A DNA stretch of 62,883 nt from CAYTEH01 sp964436765 (GTDB lineage Bacteria > Patescibacteriota > Gracilibacteria > Peribacterales > Peribacteraceae), in the NCBI GenBank assembly GCA_964436765.1, contig CAYTEH010000005.1, forward strand, positions 1 through 62,883, in the 5' to 3' direction. Position numbers and translations under genes: made by a program. The notes under the pieces are model-generated. The model was not told where the DNA came from, ran no database searches, and was given only the letters and a program-made list of their open reading frames with translations. This document shows, one piece after another, positions 47,589 to 56,333 of this stretch. Numbering within the stretch: position 1 is the stretch's first letter; each line of letters begins with the position of its first letter.

Positions 47589-50440
47589 AGGATGCCGATG
47601 AAAGCGACGCCGGCACCGAGATCGTTCAGAAGCACTTCCAGCCCCAGACCGGGCGTGTTCACGAAGTCCTGGAACAGCTTCACCTTTTTGTGGAGCGTGC
47701 CGTTCGGGTCCTTCTCGATGGTGGCCGTGTTCGTGTCGAACACGATGCTGTTGAAGCCCAAGAACTTGAGGCGCTTCAGCGTCAATTGCGCGTCGCGCTC
47801 CTGGTAGAGGCAATTGAAGGTATCGAGCTGGTGATCGGCAATGCCGATGACCTCCAGGTTCTTCGGAATGAAGTACGAGATGAACGTACCAATGCGGTAC
47901 AGATAGGGGCGCTCTTTGCCGTACACCTCACGACGACGGAGCACTTCCTCCGTGATGCCGTTATAGTGCGGAATAGTGAGCTCCTCCAGCGTGTGCGCCG
48001 AAATCTTGCCGAAGCTGTACTCAAGAATGTTGCGCTGCTGCTCAAACTGCCAGAAACGCATGGCGAACGACGAGAAGAGCGAGACGGCAAGAATCACTGA
48101 GGCGACGACGCGACTGAACGTATCGGGGGCCTTTGCGACCATCGCCTCCAGGCATAGAACCAGTCCCAGGAACATCCCTATGCCGTACCACGGAATGCCG
48201 TTCCCAAGGAACACCCACTGGAACACCAGAAAGATCGCGGAGAATAACGTCCACCGGAGCCACCGGCCTCGCCGAATCCAGAAGTACGGCAGCAGCAGCA
48301 CGAGGGGGGCCATCAGCAACGCCGGAATGGTCGTGACGTAATAGCCCACCGCATCAACGTTCATCACCATCCTCCACGGAAGAGTGAGGTAGTGTCTCCA
48401 GCCCGAGGAGAATCCCCAGTAACGGTCCAGTTCTTCGGTGCCTCCGGTAGGCGTGCATGCCGGGCCGGATGTGTCGGGCCGCAGATCCGACGGGAGGCCC
48501 CGGACATCCTGGCCGTACCTGGAGGGCTCTGATTGGCTGATGCCAATGATGGGCGAAATGGTATTGGGAGCACTGAGCATAAGGGCTGGCGGGAATTTCC
48601 CCGCAAGCCAGTTGTTGTGAGCCACCCATGGCAGCACTGCCACGGCGACTCCTGCCACGAAGCACGCGACTCCCGCGAAGAACGGTTTGACGTTCTGGCG
48701 GCGCAGGATGAACGCGTACGCGAGACACCCAAGGCCGAGCAGGGTGGACACAAGCAGCACAGCTGTTGCCACCTGCTGCGATGCGGAAGCCGGCACTGCA
48801 AAACGGGTCACGATTGCCACCAGATCACGGCCGCCCACCTGCATGACAATGAACGTCGAGAGCAGCACCGCTGCGACGGCGGCCCACCAGTGGAGCAGGA
48901 CACCGGCAATGACTGCACCGAGTGCAAGAATCACCATGACCCCCGTCACCTTGGAAGCGAAAGCGAAGCCGGCCAGCACGCCCGCAAGCGCCACATATGC
49001 AAGCTGCCTGCGCGCCGGCACGGGCGCATCGGAGTTGGCCGACGGATCAGATTCGTCATCGGCCGGAAAGAGGCCCAAAAAGAGCACAAATGTCGCCATG
49101 GCCCCGAAGAAGAAGACCGCGTTGTCGATCTTCATATCGGCAAATGAGAAGTGGCCCACCAGTGGCAGAGAGTAATAGAGCAATGCCGCAAGCATCCCGT
49201 GCCTGCGGCCCAGGTACACGTTGCCGAACGCATAGACCCCCAGCAGCGCCAGCAAACCGGCAGCCCAGTTGACCATCATGGACGTGGTGGCGCCCAGTAC
49301 CGACTGATACCCGAACAGCAGATACCCCGTCGCCGTCAGATACGTCCAGTCGAACGGAGACATGGAGGGGATGAAATGCCCGTAACTCACCAGCAGGCGG
49401 GGGCGGTTCAGATAACTCCCCAGGTCATCCCAACCGATGGGAAACGGCCGGACGACACTCAGGAAATTGAGCGCAAGGTAACTGAGGACCAGCCACGCGA
49501 GCGCTTCCTGTGCACGATGCCAACGCGCATCAACCTCCCATTCGTGGTGCAGAAAACGGTTCAACCAGTAAAGAGAATCTTTGTAACACGCGAGCGGGAT
49601 TCCCACGACCAGCACCCACCCCACGGGCCCCATGAAGATGTGCAGTACGCCAAGAGTCCACAGGATCACTATCCATGCACATGCCCCGACGGCAGCACTG
49701 AGAACCGCCTCGGGAAGCAGCCGCTTGGAATCGAAGCGCAGGAACCCCAGCAGGAAGCGCCCGAGCACGAGCAGCTCGAAGAGCAACGCGATCACGAACA
49801 GTACTTGCGTGAGCACGCGCGTGAAGAAGGCCCGCTGTATGCACGTGGAACTGAGCATATGCACCCTCTCTCCCGTGCCGGTGGTGCCGATCTCCGGCAG
49901 GCAGCCGCGGTCCATCAGTTCCCTGTAATCCTCCTGCAATGCACGAAGGCCTTGTTCGCTCACGTTGTACGTACGCGAGGTGGGCTCCACGTGCGATCGC
50001 ACCGGCCGACCGTTCCCGTCGTTCCCGAAACTCAAGGTGGTAAAGAGCAGCCAAAGCAGAAGAAGTGCCACAAGAAGCACATGCCATGGCCTGCGCCTGG
50101 AGGGAGCCGACAGGTTTCCATCCCGAAACAATCGGAATGCCAGGTACCCGCCGTATGCCACTGCGCTCAGCACCGCGTACCACAGGAACGGCGCGGCACG
50201 CGCCGTGGTATGCAGAAAGAAAGGCCCCATGGCCACCACGCCCCGGCAGAGCAATTCCATCGTGCCCGCCGCATCTCCCGAATCTCCGCAAAGATCCGAC
50301 ACCGTCTTCTGCCCTGCGTCGGTCAGGAGCACAGCCCCGTGAATGGGCATACCCATATACACGAGCGTCACATACCCGCCCCAAAGGAGCAGGGACACGA
50401 AGAAAGCGATGCTGAGGTATTGGATGGTTTTGGACTGCAT
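47585..50440 (-). CDS. Large polytopic membrane protein, putative GT-C glycosyltransferase
   Basis: A 951-aa protein with well over twelve hydrophobic segments, a soluble loop at about residues 140-205 and a soluble C-terminal domain of about 150 aa. The segment PIGWDDLGSYLNRPRLLVSY near residue 343 has an acidic pair in an outer loop, as in GT-C enzymes, followed by SPFDWTYLTATGYLLF. It is much longer than ordinary ArnT/PMT proteins; extra N-terminal helices account for this. The coupled GT2 gene would supply its lipid-linked donor (inference). TACAAT (50456-50451, minus strand) lies 10 bases before the ATG. Divergent from sufS. Confidence 0.6.
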   Translation of the reverse strand: MQSKTIQYLSIAFFVSLLLWGGYVTLVYMGMPIHGAVLLTDAGQKTVSDLCGDSGDAAGTMELLCRGVVAMGPFFLHTTARAAPFLWYAVLSAVAYGGYLAFRLFRDGNLSAPSRRRPWHVLLVALLLLWLLFTTLSFGNDGNGRPVRSHVEPTSRTYNVSEQGLRALQEDYRELMDRGCLPEIGTTGTGERVHMLSSTCIQRAFFTRVLTQVLFVIALLFELLVLGRFLLGFLRFDSKRLLPEAVLSAAVGACAWIVILWTLGVLHIFMGPVGWVLVVGIPLACYKDSLYWLNRFLHHEWEVDARWHRAQEALAWLVLSYLALNFLSVVRPFPIGWDDLGSYLNRPRLLVSYGHFIPSMSPFDWTYLTATGYLLFGYQSVLGATTSMMVNWAAGLLALLGVYAFGNVYLGRRHGMLAALLYYSLPLVGHFSFADMKIDNAVFFFGAMATFVLFLGLFPADDESDPSANSDAPVPARRQLAYVALAGVLAGFAFASKVTGVMVILALGAVIAGVLLHWWAAVAAVLLSTFIVMQVGGRDLVAIVTRFAVPASASQQVATAVLLVSTLLGLGCLAYAFILRRQNVKPFFAGVACFVAGVAVAVLPWVAHNNWLAGKFPPALMLSAPNTISPIIGISQSEPSRYGQDVRGLPSDLRPDTSGPACTPTGGTEELDRYWGFSSGWRHYLTLPWRMVMNVDAVGYYVTTIPALLMAPLVLLLPYFWIRRGRWLRWTLFSAIFLVFQWVFLGNGIPWYGIGMFLGLVLCLEAMVAKAPDTFSRVVASVILAVSLFSSFAMRFWQFEQQRNILEYSFGKISAHTLEELTIPHYNGITEEVLRRREVYGKERPYLYRIGTFISYFIPKNLEVIGIADHQLDTFNCLYQERDAQLTLKRLKFLGFNSIVFDTNTATIEKDPNGTLHKKVKLFQDFVNTPGLGLEVLLNDLGAGVAFIGIL

Positions 50441-50469
50441 GACGACGGGAATTGTAACTGCTTCTCCTC

Positions 50470-50475
50470 TATAAT
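50470..50475 (+). promoter_or_regulatory. -10 element of sufS
   Basis: A perfect TATAAT ending 9 bases before the ATG at 50485. It is back to back with the TACAAT element of the divergent membrane protein gene (50451-50456 on the plus strand). Confidence 0.6.
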
Positions 50476-50484
50476 GCACATCTC

Positions 50485-51717
50485 ATGCCCTTGAGCATTC
50501 CCGCCCTCCGGCAACACTTCCCGTTCCTGTCGCAACAGATCGATGGGCACCCCCTCGTCTACCTGGATTCCGCAGCGACGTCTCAAAAGCCGCAAGCGGT
50601 GCTGGACCGGATGGAGCGGTTCTATAGGGAAGAGAATGCCAACCCTCACCGCGGCATGCATGTGCCGGCCGAGCGCGCGACCGTGGCGTACGAGGAGGCG
50701 CGGAAGACGGTGCAGATGTTCCTGCACTCAAAACATGCCGACGAAATCGTCTTCACGAAGAATGCGACCGAAGCGATCAACCTGGTTGCGATATCCCTCT
50801 CGCGTCAGGGATTCCTCAAAAAGGGCGACCGTATCGTGCTCTCGATACTGGAGCACCACAGCAATATCGTCCCCTGGCTCCAGCTGCAGGAGCGCAAAGG
50901 CATCGAGATCCTCTGGGTCGACTGCGACGATGAAGGCCGGCTCGATCCGGATCAGTACGAAACATACCTGACGGACGGCGGGGTGAAGCTGGTTTCGGTC
51001 ACCGCACAGGGCAACGTGCTCGGCGTCCGTCCGGACCTGAAGAAGATGATCGCGCTGGCGCATGAGCACGGCGCATTGGTATTGATCGATGCCGCCCAGT
51101 CCGTGGCGCACCACGCGACCGACGTACAGAAGCTTGATTGTGATTTCCTCGTCTTCTCCGGTCACAAGCTCTACGGACCCACCGGCATCGGCGTGCTGTA
51201 CGGCAAACGGCAGATTCTCGCATCCATGCCGGCGTTCCTGGGCGGCGGCGGGATGATCCAGGAGGTGACACGGAACGGATTCACGCAGGCTGACGTCCCC
51301 GCGCGCTTCGAAGCCGGCACCCAGCCGGTGGCCGAAGCTGTGGGGCTCGCAGCCGCGATCGACTGGCTCTCGCAGTACTCCTGGAAGGATATCGAGATAC
51401 ATGAGCGGAAATTGCTTAGCGAGGCATTCGATCAATTGAGCGCGGTTCCGGGCCTGCGGATCCTCGGACCGTCTTCGCCCGACGAGTCGTCGGGCTGCCT
51501 GAGTTTTGTGATCGAGGGCGTCCATCCGCATGACCTCACGGAGATCCTGGGGCGTCGCAGCATCTGCCTCCGCGCGGGGCACCACTGCGCGCAGCCGCTC
51601 CATGCGAAACTCGGAGTGCCGGCATCCACGCGGCTCTCGGTGGGGATCTATAACTTGCGGGAAGAAATTGAACGTCTGCCCGGCGCAATCACCGATGCTC
51701 TGTCCCGTTTGCGGTAG
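50485..51717 (+). CDS. sufS: Cysteine desulfurase, SufS
   Basis: A 410-aa PLP enzyme that takes sulfur from cysteine for Fe-S cluster assembly. YLDSAATSQKP near residue 26, EHHSNIVPW near residue 123, the PLP lysine K228 in FSGHKLYGPTG, and the active-site C368 in RAGHHCAQPL are all present. The short loop round the active cysteine is the group II (SufS) type. The consensus TATAAT lies 9 bases before the ATG. sufU lies 650 bases downstream beyond an unrelated convergent gene that overlaps sufS by 29 bases. SufB, C and D are not in the window. Confidence 0.93.
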   Translation: MPLSIPALRQHFPFLSQQIDGHPLVYLDSAATSQKPQAVLDRMERFYREENANPHRGMHVPAERATVAYEEARKTVQMFLHSKHADEIVFTKNATEAINLVAISLSRQGFLKKGDRIVLSILEHHSNIVPWLQLQERKGIEILWVDCDDEGRLDPDQYETYLTDGGVKLVSVTAQGNVLGVRPDLKKMIALAHEHGALVLIDAAQSVAHHATDVQKLDCDFLVFSGHKLYGPTGIGVLYGKRQILASMPAFLGGGGMIQEVTRNGFTQADVPARFEAGTQPVAEAVGLAAAIDWLSQYSWKDIEIHERKLLSEAFDQLSAVPGLRILGPSSPDESSGCLSFVIEGVHPHDLTEILGRRSICLRAGHHCAQPLHAKLGVPASTRLSVGIYNLREEIERLPGAITDALSRLR

Positions 51718-52297
51718 GAGGCTTCTTCTTGTATTTCTGCCCACGCTTCTCCTCTTTGGCGATGCGATCCTTTCGCGCCTGTTCCACTCTGCTGTCCGTG
51801 ATAACCGCAGTACGGATCTCCTCATCCGAAAATGTTTGAAACGTATTATTGAGAAGATGTTCTACCCTGCCGCAGTTCTGCTTCAGCATGATTGCCAATT
51901 CGCTGCATAACTCCTCCATATCCTGCTGAACCGACGTGTCATTGATAACAGACACAATCCCCGCAAGCGCATTTTTCAGACGTCCTAACTGCAAGAAATC
52001 ATCTCCCGACTCCAGCGACGCCTGTACCACAGGAAATAACTGCAGCATGCATTCCCGCAACCAGCGGACATCGTCTGCCGGCAGAATGACCTCGTCGTCT
52101 CTATGAATGACGTGTCGTATTCTTGTGCGCGCCTGCTGACCGAATGTCTCCAGCAACTCGAGAACCGATATCGCCCCCCTGAATTCCTGAGCCGGCGGAA
52201 ACGGTTTTCCTGCAAAAAAAGATGGCAGAACTACCTGCCGGGGCTCGCGGGTCACATCCTCGGTTTTCGGTACTTCGGATGAATCCATAGAGGACAT
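51689..52297 (-). CDS. Hypothetical protein
   Basis: A 202-aa soluble protein, mostly helical: AISVLELLETFGQQARTRIR near residue 42, LKNALAGIVSVINDTSVQQDM near residue 106, and a Lys-rich tail (KEEKRGQKYKKK). No family is recognised. A perfect TATAAT (52310-52305, minus strand) ends 7 bases before the ATG, which strongly supports expression. The C-terminal 10 codons overlap the 3' end of sufS on the other strand. It sits between two Fe-S genes but shows no Cys motif linking it to that pathway. Confidence 0.65.
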   Translation of the reverse strand: MSSMDSSEVPKTEDVTREPRQVVLPSFFAGKPFPPAQEFRGAISVLELLETFGQQARTRIRHVIHRDDEVILPADDVRWLRECMLQLFPVVQASLESGDDFLQLGRLKNALAGIVSVINDTSVQQDMEELCSELAIMLKQNCGRVEHLLNNTFQTFSDEEIRTAVITDSRVEQARKDRIAKEEKRGQKYKKKPPTANGTEHR

Positions 52298-52304
52298 AGG
52301 GATA

Positions 52305-52310
52305 ATTATA
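52305..52310 (-). promoter_or_regulatory. -10 element of hypothetical gene between sufS and sufU
   Basis: A perfect TATAAT on the minus strand in an AT-rich stretch, ending 7 bases before the ATG. No Shine-Dalgarno intervenes. Confidence 0.6.
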
Positions 52311-52365
52311 ACAATAAATTGTAAAACTGCAAGTATAGCATGCGGTGGTGAGCTACCATAGGACC

Positions 52366-52964
52366 ATGGACGTCTACGCCGAGAACATTTTGGATCACTA
52401 CCGGCATCCGAGGAAAAAAAGTCTGCTCCCCTCTCCCGGCTCGAGCAGCGCGAGAGATGGGGGTGGGGGTTTTGTCACGCATGAAGAAGTGAATGTGAGC
52501 TGCGGCGACACGCTGACTGTGTCGCTCATGATCAAGGACGGAACCGTGGCCGGCATCGGCTGGGACGGCACGGGGTGCGCCATCAGCCAGGCCGCGATGT
52601 CGATGCTCGCGGAAGAACTCCCGGGGAAGAGCGTGAAGGATCTGGAAGCCATGACCAAAGAGGATATCTATGCGATGCTCGCCGTGCCCATCGGCCCAAG
52701 GCGGTTGAAATGCGCGCTTCTCTGCCTGCATGCCCTCAAAAACGCCCTGCGCAAAGCCAAAGGGCAGGACCCACAGGGCTGGGCNNNNNNNNNNNNNNNN
52801 NNNNNNNNNNNNNNNNNNNNNNNNNNNNNNNNNNNNNNNNNNNNNNNNNNNNNNNNNNNNNNNNNNNNNNNNNNNNNNNNNNNNATGCCCTCAAAAACGC
52901 CCTGCGCAAAGCCAAAGGGCAGGACCCACAGGGCTGGGCAGAGACGGTGGAATCGGAGCAATAG
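52366..52964 (+). CDS. sufU: Fe-S cluster assembly sulfur-transfer protein SufU (split by scaffold gap)
   Basis: A NifU/IscU-fold partner of SufS. C46 with D48 (SCGDTL), C71 (GTGCAISQ) and C116 (RLKCALLC) match the SufU zinc and sulfur ligands. TACCAT ends 6 bases before the ATG. The gene is interrupted by 100 Ns (52785-52884), but 55 identical bases flank the gap (52730-52784 and 52885-52939). If these are one sequence, the gene is an intact 147-codon ORF ending AETVESEQ then TAG. So the break is an assembly artefact, not a pseudogene. SufS is close by, which fits the pair. Confidence 0.88.
52785..52884. other. Assembly gap (100 N)
   Basis: A run of exactly 100 Ns, a placeholder length. The 55 bases before it are repeated exactly after it, so the contigs probably overlap by 55 bases and nothing is missing. 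Confidence 0.95.
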
Positions 52965-53017
52965 CAGCTTGTGGAAGCCCTGTATAGCCTAGTAGACTTC
53001 CCCGGCTTGGAAATCAG

Positions 53018-53034
53018 GCCGCTGTAGCTCAGTG
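53018..53034 (+). repeat. Partial copy of the tRNA-Thr 5' end
   Basis: GCCGCTGTAGCTCAGTG is identical to the first 17 bases of the tRNA-Thr gene at 53111. No anticodon, T arm or acceptor 3' strand follows, so it is a fragment. The 76 bases between the fragment and the gene contain a small GC palindrome (GCCGCGCTCGCGCGGC). Confidence 0.75.
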
Positions 53035-53110
53035 CCCAGCCGCGCTCGCGCGGCGTCATGGAAAATAAGCTCGGTTGGCTCCGTTACGCCTTCGCTCGTT
53101 CCGTTCATAG

Positions 53111-53185
53111 GCCGCTGTAGCTCAGTGGTAGAGCACCCCCATGGTAAGGGGGTGGTCACCGGTTCAATCCCGGTCAGCGGCTCCA
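53111..53185 (+). tRNA. tRNA-Thr (anticodon GGT)
   Basis: A complete cloverleaf with an encoded CCA. The acceptor strands GCCGCTG and CAGCGGC pair fully. The D arm is GCTC...GAGC. The anticodon stem CCCCC/GGGGG encloses the loop ATGGTAA, which gives anticodon GGT. The T arm is ACCGG-TTCAATC-CCGGT, followed by discriminator T and CCA. Its 3' end overlaps, on the other strand, the last codons of the acetyltransferase gene. A 17-base copy of its 5' end lies 93 bases upstream. Confidence 0.93.
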
Positions 53186-53775
53186 TTGTTTTCCTTCGGG
53201 TCAAACACATAAGAACACCACGATGCCTCTTCCTGGTCGCGAACCCACTGGTCCATCCTCTCTTTCGGCATCGTGAACTTTTTGATCGTCGCATAGTCCC
53301 GAAGCGACAATATCCGGAAGCCCGCTTTCTCGGCCCACGACTTGATACTTGGAGCCTTCGAATGGATAAGAAGAGGAGATGAAGCGTGTGCCTCCCGCAG
53401 CTGACGGAAAACGTGGTTCATGAGTTCGATGTGCAGGTCCTTTTTCCGGAATTCCCGCAGGACGGATACCCTCATGATTTCGTACGCACTTCTTCCATCG
53501 GGCATGTGGCCTGCCATCTCATGCCCGGCGATACCCGCCACTTCCCCGTTCAGGCGTATCACGGACAAGTTGCCGTCCTGCGCCAGCGAACCGATGGCGT
53601 TTTTCATGTATGCCTTCATATCGAGACGCCAGTGCTCTATCTCTTCTTCAGGTGAAGCCGCGGGAAAGAGGCCGTTCACGTGATTATCGGCAAAAGCGTC
53701 CAGATGCGGCATACAGAGATCTTCCGCGTCTTTCCCGTCGGAGATCGTAATCGATTCTTTGGGGACGTGGGACAT
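53164..53775 (-). CDS. GNAT-family acetyltransferase-like protein
   Basis: A 203-aa protein. VIRLNGEVAGIAGHEM near residue 72 and IMRVSVLREFRKKDLHIELM near residue 99 form the GNAT core, the second being the acetyl-CoA loop (a loose Q/RxxGxG variant); WAEKAGFRIL near residue 148 is the C-terminal strand. The acceptor is unknown. There is no -10 at the usual distance; it begins 12 bases after the secreted-protein gene upstream and may be co-transcribed. The stop codon lies inside the tRNA-Thr gene on the other strand, so the last 6-7 residues are encoded antisense to the tRNA. Confidence 0.65.
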   Translation of the reverse strand: MSHVPKESITISDGKDAEDLCMPHLDAFADNHVNGLFPAASPEEEIEHWRLDMKAYMKNAIGSLAQDGNLSVIRLNGEVAGIAGHEMAGHMPDGRSAYEIMRVSVLREFRKKDLHIELMNHVFRQLREAHASSPLLIHSKAPSIKSWAEKAGFRILSLRDYATIKKFTMPKERMDQWVRDQEEASWCSYVFDPKENNGAADRD

Positions 53776-53787
53776 CGAAATGGTGGG

Positions 53788-54516
53788 TCAGTTCGTCGTC
53801 GCCGTGAAGGTGACGGTCGCCTTGTAGGTATCGGTGGGGACGATGGCCGTGCCGTGGATAATGGCGCGGAAGTTGACCTTCTCGGTGTCGCCGGCACCGC
53901 TCGTCTGCGACGTGCGGTTGGCAATCTGCACGGCCGAACCGGTGGCGACCCTCAGGTACGTCTCGGATGCCCCGTCGCTGCCCCAGGTCACGGAACCGCC
54001 GCCCGTCGTTGTGCTGGTGGAAGAAAGCCGCGCGGCCCAGCGCGCGCTGTTCAGAAGACCGCCCGCGGTGCTGGGGGCCGTGGCGGTATCCATGGCCGCC
54101 GGGGTGGTGTTGTTCGTATTGAAGAGCGGCTGGATCCGGTTGCCCGCGGTAAAACCATTCAGGTATCCGGTGCCCGTACGCGCACCCGCTGCGCCCGTGC
54201 CGGTAGAGACGATCCACGTGAGGTTATACCCCGTCGTGTTGTTCGTCGAAATGGTGCACTCGGTATCGTGCGTATCGTCAAAGACCCCCGTATCTCCCGT
54301 TCGCGTGATGGTCCCGAGCGACACCGGGGTCGTGCAGGTATTGCTGATATCCGATGCCACGCTCAGGCTCACAACCACGTTTTCGCTGTCGGTGGCCGCA
54401 AAGGACCGTAGAGGTTCAGCAAGCGTCACTGTGAGCAGGTACAGGGAAGCCGCCGCGGCAAGGCCGACGGTAAAGACCCGAATAGCGCGCTCTGGTGAAA
54501 GAATGGTCTGAATCAT
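53788..54516 (-). CDS. Secreted/anchored surface protein, paralogue of the protein at 57669
   Basis: A 242-aa protein. Residues 13-30 form a signal peptide or anchor (VFTVGLAAAASLYLLTVTLA). The mature part has paired cysteines (SNTCTTPVSLGTITRTGD and TECTISTNNTTGYNLTW), then a Thr/Ser/Gly-rich beta domain ending DTYKATVTFTATTN. Residues 85-242 are about three-quarters identical by eye to the C-terminal domain of the protein at 57669. The C-terminal strand pattern resembles WxL-type domains (inference). A TACAAT-like -10 lies about 30 bases upstream, leaving a short leader without Shine-Dalgarno. Confidence 0.7.
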   Translation of the reverse strand: MIQTILSPERAIRVFTVGLAAAASLYLLTVTLAEPLRSFAATDSENVVVSLSVASDISNTCTTPVSLGTITRTGDTGVFDDTHDTECTISTNNTTGYNLTWIVSTGTGAAGARTGTGYLNGFTAGNRIQPLFNTNNTTPAAMDTATAPSTAGGLLNSARWAARLSSTSTTTGGGSVTWGSDGASETYLRVATGSAVQIANRTSQTSGAGDTEKVNFRAIIHGTAIVPTDTYKATVTFTATTN

Positions 54517-54612
54517 GTGCGGTGTGTGATGTGGATTTAGTACTATTGTATACCAAAAAGTGAAAAATATCAACATCTTGTATTCCGTTGAATTTTGTCC
54601 GCTGCTCACGCT

Positions 54613-55602
54613 TTATGCCTTCTTACGCACTTCGAAACGCGAGAAGAAGAACTGGACGAAGAACGACACCGTAAATATCAGCAGGAGCCCGATGAGCACG
54701 GGGAATGCCGGCACCACCCAAAAACTCACCGACACCGGCGTTGTTTTCTGGTCGAACAGCATCACGTTCGTTTCGGCCGTGTACCGCCCCAGCGCAAAGG
54801 TCGGCTGCCATTGGAACGGGAAGGAACGGCGGGATTCGCGCAGGACGACCAGGTCTTTCACCGGAAGTTCGTCCACGGTGAACCCGAGGATATTACTGAT
54901 GCGGATTGTGCCCATGGGCGCGGCGTAGACCGTGCCCTTGTTCTCCACCGCGAGATCGAACCACGCGGGCAGCGACCAGTACCAGCCGGACCGCGTCGTC
55001 AGCGACTCAATCGCGGCATCTTTCACCACGTCGCCCTCGACGCTCACGAGGAAGAGAATGCCGACCCTGGAGACGATATCGAACCCTTTATCGGTCATCT
55101 CCTCGCGACGGAGCGTCCGCTTGAGCAGCAGCGCGGCATAGTGATCGCCCGGCTCGGCATCCTTCGGGACCCGAATGGTGACGGGTACGAACGCACGCTG
55201 GCCGTGCGCGAGCACGACCGAGGGCACCGCGGCCTTCACCCACGTGCGCGCGGGGTAGGGCCCGGCGAGCGGACCGAAGAGAGTCGTGGCGCCCTTCGCA
55301 TCGGCCCCTGCGGCGAAATCCTCGGCTTCGAACACGTACGTGTAGTCGCGTCCCGCTCGGCTCATCACCTGCACATCCACCGTCCGCTCCTCTCCCGGCG
55401 CCATCGACAACGTGAACCGCGAAGGACCGAATGTGAAATCACCCATCACCGGCACATTCTGCTCGGCGCTTATCTGCACGCCGCCGACGCGCACCGTCGG
55501 AGACGGGGCGCTGGACGAACTTGCCCCCATCACCGAAACGGGAAGAAGGAACGCGGCTGCTGCGGCCGACGCACATACGCGCCGGAAACGGACACTGGTC
55601 AT
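54613..55602 (-). CDS. DUF916-like cell-surface protein with C-terminal membrane anchor
   Basis: A 329-aa protein. Signal peptide at residues 1-26 (ASAAAAAFLLPVSVMGA). An immunoglobulin-like N-terminal domain follows (FTLSMAPGEERTVDVQVMSR), then a second domain with VEGDVVKDAAIESL, a C-terminal membrane helix (VVPAFPVLIGLLLIFTVSFF) and a basic tail. This is the layout of the DUF916 proteins that accompany WxL surface proteins in Gram-positive bacteria. The neighbouring paralogues at 53788 and 57669 could be its partners (inference). TACGAT (55615-55610, minus strand) ends 7 bases before the ATG at 55602. Confidence 0.68.
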   Translation of the reverse strand: MTSVRFRRVCASAAAAAFLLPVSVMGASSSSAPSPTVRVGGVQISAEQNVPVMGDFTFGPSRFTLSMAPGEERTVDVQVMSRAGRDYTYVFEAEDFAAGADAKGATTLFGPLAGPYPARTWVKAAVPSVVLAHGQRAFVPVTIRVPKDAEPGDHYAALLLKRTLRREEMTDKGFDIVSRVGILFLVSVEGDVVKDAAIESLTTRSGWYWSLPAWFDLAVENKGTVYAAPMGTIRISNILGFTVDELPVKDLVVLRESRRSFPFQWQPTFALGRYTAETNVMLFDQKTTPVSVSFWVVPAFPVLIGLLLIFTVSFFVQFFFSRFEVRKKA

Positions 55603-55718
55603 GGACACGATCGTAGCCATTTTGGCGCCCGACAGGAATAACAAATGACACCGGATCGCCCGGCACATCAATCCATGACGGACGATGCCCGCTGCAGCCG
55701 ATGTATCATGACCGGCGC

Positions 55719-56270
55719 ATGACATCGCACAGACGGTCCGCCCGCAGGCTGGCAATCGGCATTGTGACATTGCTGGCGCTGATTGTCGGAGGGAAAGCCG
55801 CATCGCTCAGCGTGCTGCAGCGCGGTATCGATGCCCGTGCCGATACGGTCGCCGTGTTCTACAGAAGCTCGGTTGAACGCGCCGCTCCGGCCCTGCTTGG
55901 CGACCGCGGCCTCGGGAAAGCAGAACGACAGGCCCTGGAGGCTCTCCGGGAAGCCCTGCCGGTGAAGGGCGCCGACGGACGGCGGACGACCGATGCCATC
56001 ATACAAACCCAGCAGGCATTTGAGCGCCTGCGCGAGACGGTGTCGCCGGCACGCGCGAAGGATCCCGCCTTCGCGGGCCTCGTTGCCGACCTCTCGCGCA
56101 GCGGGAACGTGCAGGCACTGCTCGATGCCCATAACGTGCTGGCGCAGGAATGGAACAATCAGGAAGAAGACCTGCTCGGGTGGCCCTTCGTCCGCTTGCT
56201 GCGCCTGCGTCCGCGGCTGCTGCTGCAGGCGGACGGGAAAGTGGAGTACGAGACGACCGTCACCTTGTGA
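55719..56270 (+). CDS. Membrane-anchored hypothetical protein (weakly LemA-like)
   Basis: A 183-aa protein. One N-terminal membrane segment (LAIGIVTLLALIVGGKAASL, residues 11-30), then a helical extracytoplasmic domain: AFERLRETVSPARAKD near residue 105 and LAQEWNNQEEDLLGWPFVRL near residue 145. The spacing of helices faintly recalls LemA proteins, but the key motifs are not clear. TATCAT (55704-55709) lies 9 bases before the ATG; an in-frame ATG at 55701 overlaps that element and is rejected. Divergent from the DUF916-like gene. Confidence 0.5.
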   Translation: MTSHRRSARRLAIGIVTLLALIVGGKAASLSVLQRGIDARADTVAVFYRSSVERAAPALLGDRGLGKAERQALEALREALPVKGADGRRTTDAIIQTQQAFERLRETVSPARAKDPAFAGLVADLSRSGNVQALLDAHNVLAQEWNNQEEDLLGWPFVRLLRLRPRLLLQADGKVEYETTVTL

Positions 56271-56274
56271 CAAA

Positions 56275-56333
56275 ACCGAAATCTGAGGTTCAAAGGTCGA
56301 AATTTCGATCTTCGGTCTTCGATCTTGAATTTT
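56275..56333. repeat. Inverted word repeat (CGAAGATCGAAG family)
   Basis: Left arm CCGAAATCTGAGGTTCAAAG, right arm CTTCGGTCTTCGATCTTGAA, with GGTCGAAATTTCGATC palindromic at the centre. It lies between two convergent genes and could form a hairpin in either transcript. Confidence 0.6.

Noticed and set aside
52366..52964. sufU pseudogene or internal duplication
   Set aside because: The repeated 55 bases border a 100-N placeholder, so an assembly overlap explains it.
53018..53034. A second tRNA gene
   Set aside because: Only the first 17 bases match; there is no anticodon arm or T arm.
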